The notes under the pieces are model-generated. The model was not told the DNA's origin, made no database searches, and saw nothing but the letters and a program-made list of their open reading frames with translations. A program made the translations under genes and the position numbers. Positions 63,298 to 64,000 of a DNA stretch of 64,000 nt are shown here, piece by piece (within the stretch, counting starts at the first letter, position 1; each line of letters starts with the position of its first letter). Origin of the DNA: JACCTH01 sp963761985 (GTDB taxonomy: Bacteria > Actinomycetota > Acidimicrobiia > Spongiisociales > ZC4RG35); the NCBI GenBank assembly GCA_963761985.1, contig CAVXIT010000010.1:1-64000 (forward strand), written 5' to 3'.

Positions 63298-64000
63298 TTA
63301 GGGAAGGATGAGACAGCTGTCGCCGAACTCGTGCCACGCGTAGCCGCTTGCAACCGCCTGGCGGTACATCGACTCGAGCAGCTCGCGTCCGGCAATTGCT
63401 TCGACCAGTTCGAGATGCGACGCCTTTGGTTCATGCCAGCCGGTTAACAATCCGTCGATCGCGCGGACGGCGCTGAATGATTCGATGAGCAGATCGGTGT
63501 AGCCGGTAGCTGCATGCACCCCGCCGGATTCGTCAGCCACGGTTTCAAGGGCTCGAACCACTGTCGTTCCCACCGCGATCAGGCGTCCGCCCGCCGAGCG
63601 AAGAGCGTTGGCCGCGACCGCCGTCGCCTCTGGTACTTCGTAGTACTCCTCGGCCGGTTGTTCGCCTTCTTCAAGCGACGCCACTCCGGCGTGGAGGACA
63701 ATCGGGAGAACAGCGATGCCGCCTGCCAGCAAACTGGTCAGAATTTCAGTGGTGAAGGGACGTCCGGCCGAGGGCATTTCTGCCGAGCCGAACTCGCGGG
63801 CATAGACGGTTTGATAAGCCTCGAGCGGCCACTTTCCGCCGGCGTGTCCGTATCGAATCGGCCGGCCGTAGAGCTGCAGATAGTCACGAAAGTCGCCGGG
63901 AACATCGATACTGACTACCCATAACCGCGTCGCCACGGGATGACGTTCCAGGGCCCGGATTACCCCGCCCCCCTCCAGTTGCAGTTGGCCACCGGCGAAA
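63298..64000 (-). CDS. queA: tRNA preQ1(34) S-adenosylmethionine ribosyltransferase-isomerase, 5' end outside window
   Basis: Enzyme transferring the ribosyl moiety of SAM to preQ1 in tRNA anticodons, making epoxyqueuosine. The visible part reads FAGGQLQLEGGG, RLWVVSIDVPGDFRDYLQLY, GRPIRYGHAGGKWPLEAYQT, GRPFTTEILTSLLAGGIAVL, VLHAGVASLEEGEQPAEEYY, GGRLIAVGTTVVRALETVAD and SFSAVRAIDGLLTGWHEPKAS with the Thr-Thr-Val-Val-Arg and H-E-P motifs. About 230 C-terminal residues are present. The N-terminal domain lies beyond 64,000. Actinobacterial QueA-like proteins of this type are often of uncertain function. Confidence 0.85.
   Translation of the reverse strand, partial: FAGGQLQLEGGGVIRALERHPVATRLWVVSIDVPGDFRDYLQLYGRPIRYGHAGGKWPLEAYQTVYAREFGSAEMPSAGRPFTTEILTSLLAGGIAVLPIVLHAGVASLEEGEQPAEEYYEVPEATAVAANALRSAGGRLIAVGTTVVRALETVADESGGVHAATGYTDLLIESFSAVRAIDGLLTGWHEPKASHLELVEAIAGRELLESMYRQAVASGYAWHEFGDSCLILP

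Overview
The window looks like two unrelated genomes joined at about position 18,895. The left part (1-18,895) is very GC-rich, has an outer-membrane-type beta-barrel gene, and carries indels in nearly every gene, as in unpolished long-read sequence. Its gene set (rlmI-like, glyA, dinG-like, a 7TM hybrid kinase, queDEC, TPR, yggS-yggT-divIVA, hutI, an ABC exporter) fits a Gram-negative soil or sediment lineage such as Methylomirabilota/Rokubacteria, Acidobacteriota or Myxococcota (low confidence). The right part (18,900-64,000) is less GC-rich, mostly indel-free and clearly actinobacterial: it has Pup, the Pup ligase PafA, Dop, Mpa, the PrcBA proteasome, PafBC and HelY. An Acidimicrobiia-like organism is plausible but not proven. 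The boundary cuts an MFS transporter gene, so gene order across it should not be read as biology.

Left part. 1-667 is the end of a 23S rRNA methyltransferase. 761-6,900 holds glyA, a DinG-like helicase and a hybrid sensor kinase. 6,943-9,509 holds an EamA transporter and the preQ0 genes queD, queE and queC. 9,561-12,099 holds a TPR protein, yggS, yggT and divIVA. 12,146-15,152 holds imidazolonepropionase and an ABC-2 exporter. 15,209-18,895 (minus) holds a Tat-exported transglutaminase-like protein, a beta-barrel protein, a HAD phosphatase, an alpha/beta hydrolase and a truncated dehydrogenase-like gene.

Right part, central block. From 57,241 down to 19,584 almost everything runs on the minus strand, with many 1-14 bp stop/start overlaps that imply translational coupling. 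In transcription order: a 32-aa membrane peptide, ttuB, ttuA, trmI and serB; then the proteasome block mpa, dop, pup, prcB, prcA, an EamA transporter, pafA, pafB and pafC; then a zinc-ribbon protein, tatA, tatC and helY; then a lipid kinase, a DUF4193 protein, a glycosyltransferase and several housekeeping enzymes; then NAD kinase, enoyl-CoA hydratase, acyl-CoA synthetase, pyrG, a Nudix enzyme, ald, xerD, a TraR/DksA protein, an HD protein, scpA, scpB, rluB, aroA, cmk, ispH, der and a 49-aa membrane protein. Only a rhomboid protease gene (34,875) interrupts on the plus strand.

Right part, distal end (57,336-64,000). This holds small membrane proteins, an MFS transporter, a 44-aa Lys/Ala/Pro-rich basic protein with a strong terminator, a membrane protein with a WSPCG motif, a Tat-lipoprotein intradiol dioxygenase, a cation/proton antiporter with a structured 5' leader, a DUF4287 protein and the end of queA.

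The most interesting biology is the contiguity of two ubiquitin-like modifier systems: Pup with its ligase, depupylase and proteasome, and a TtuB-like sulfur carrier ending in Gly-Gly beside its tRNA thiolase TtuA. TtuA (U54 thiolation) and TrmI (m1A58) modify neighbouring positions of the tRNA T-loop and are translationally coupled here. No CRISPR array, tRNA, rRNA or insertion sequence was recognised.
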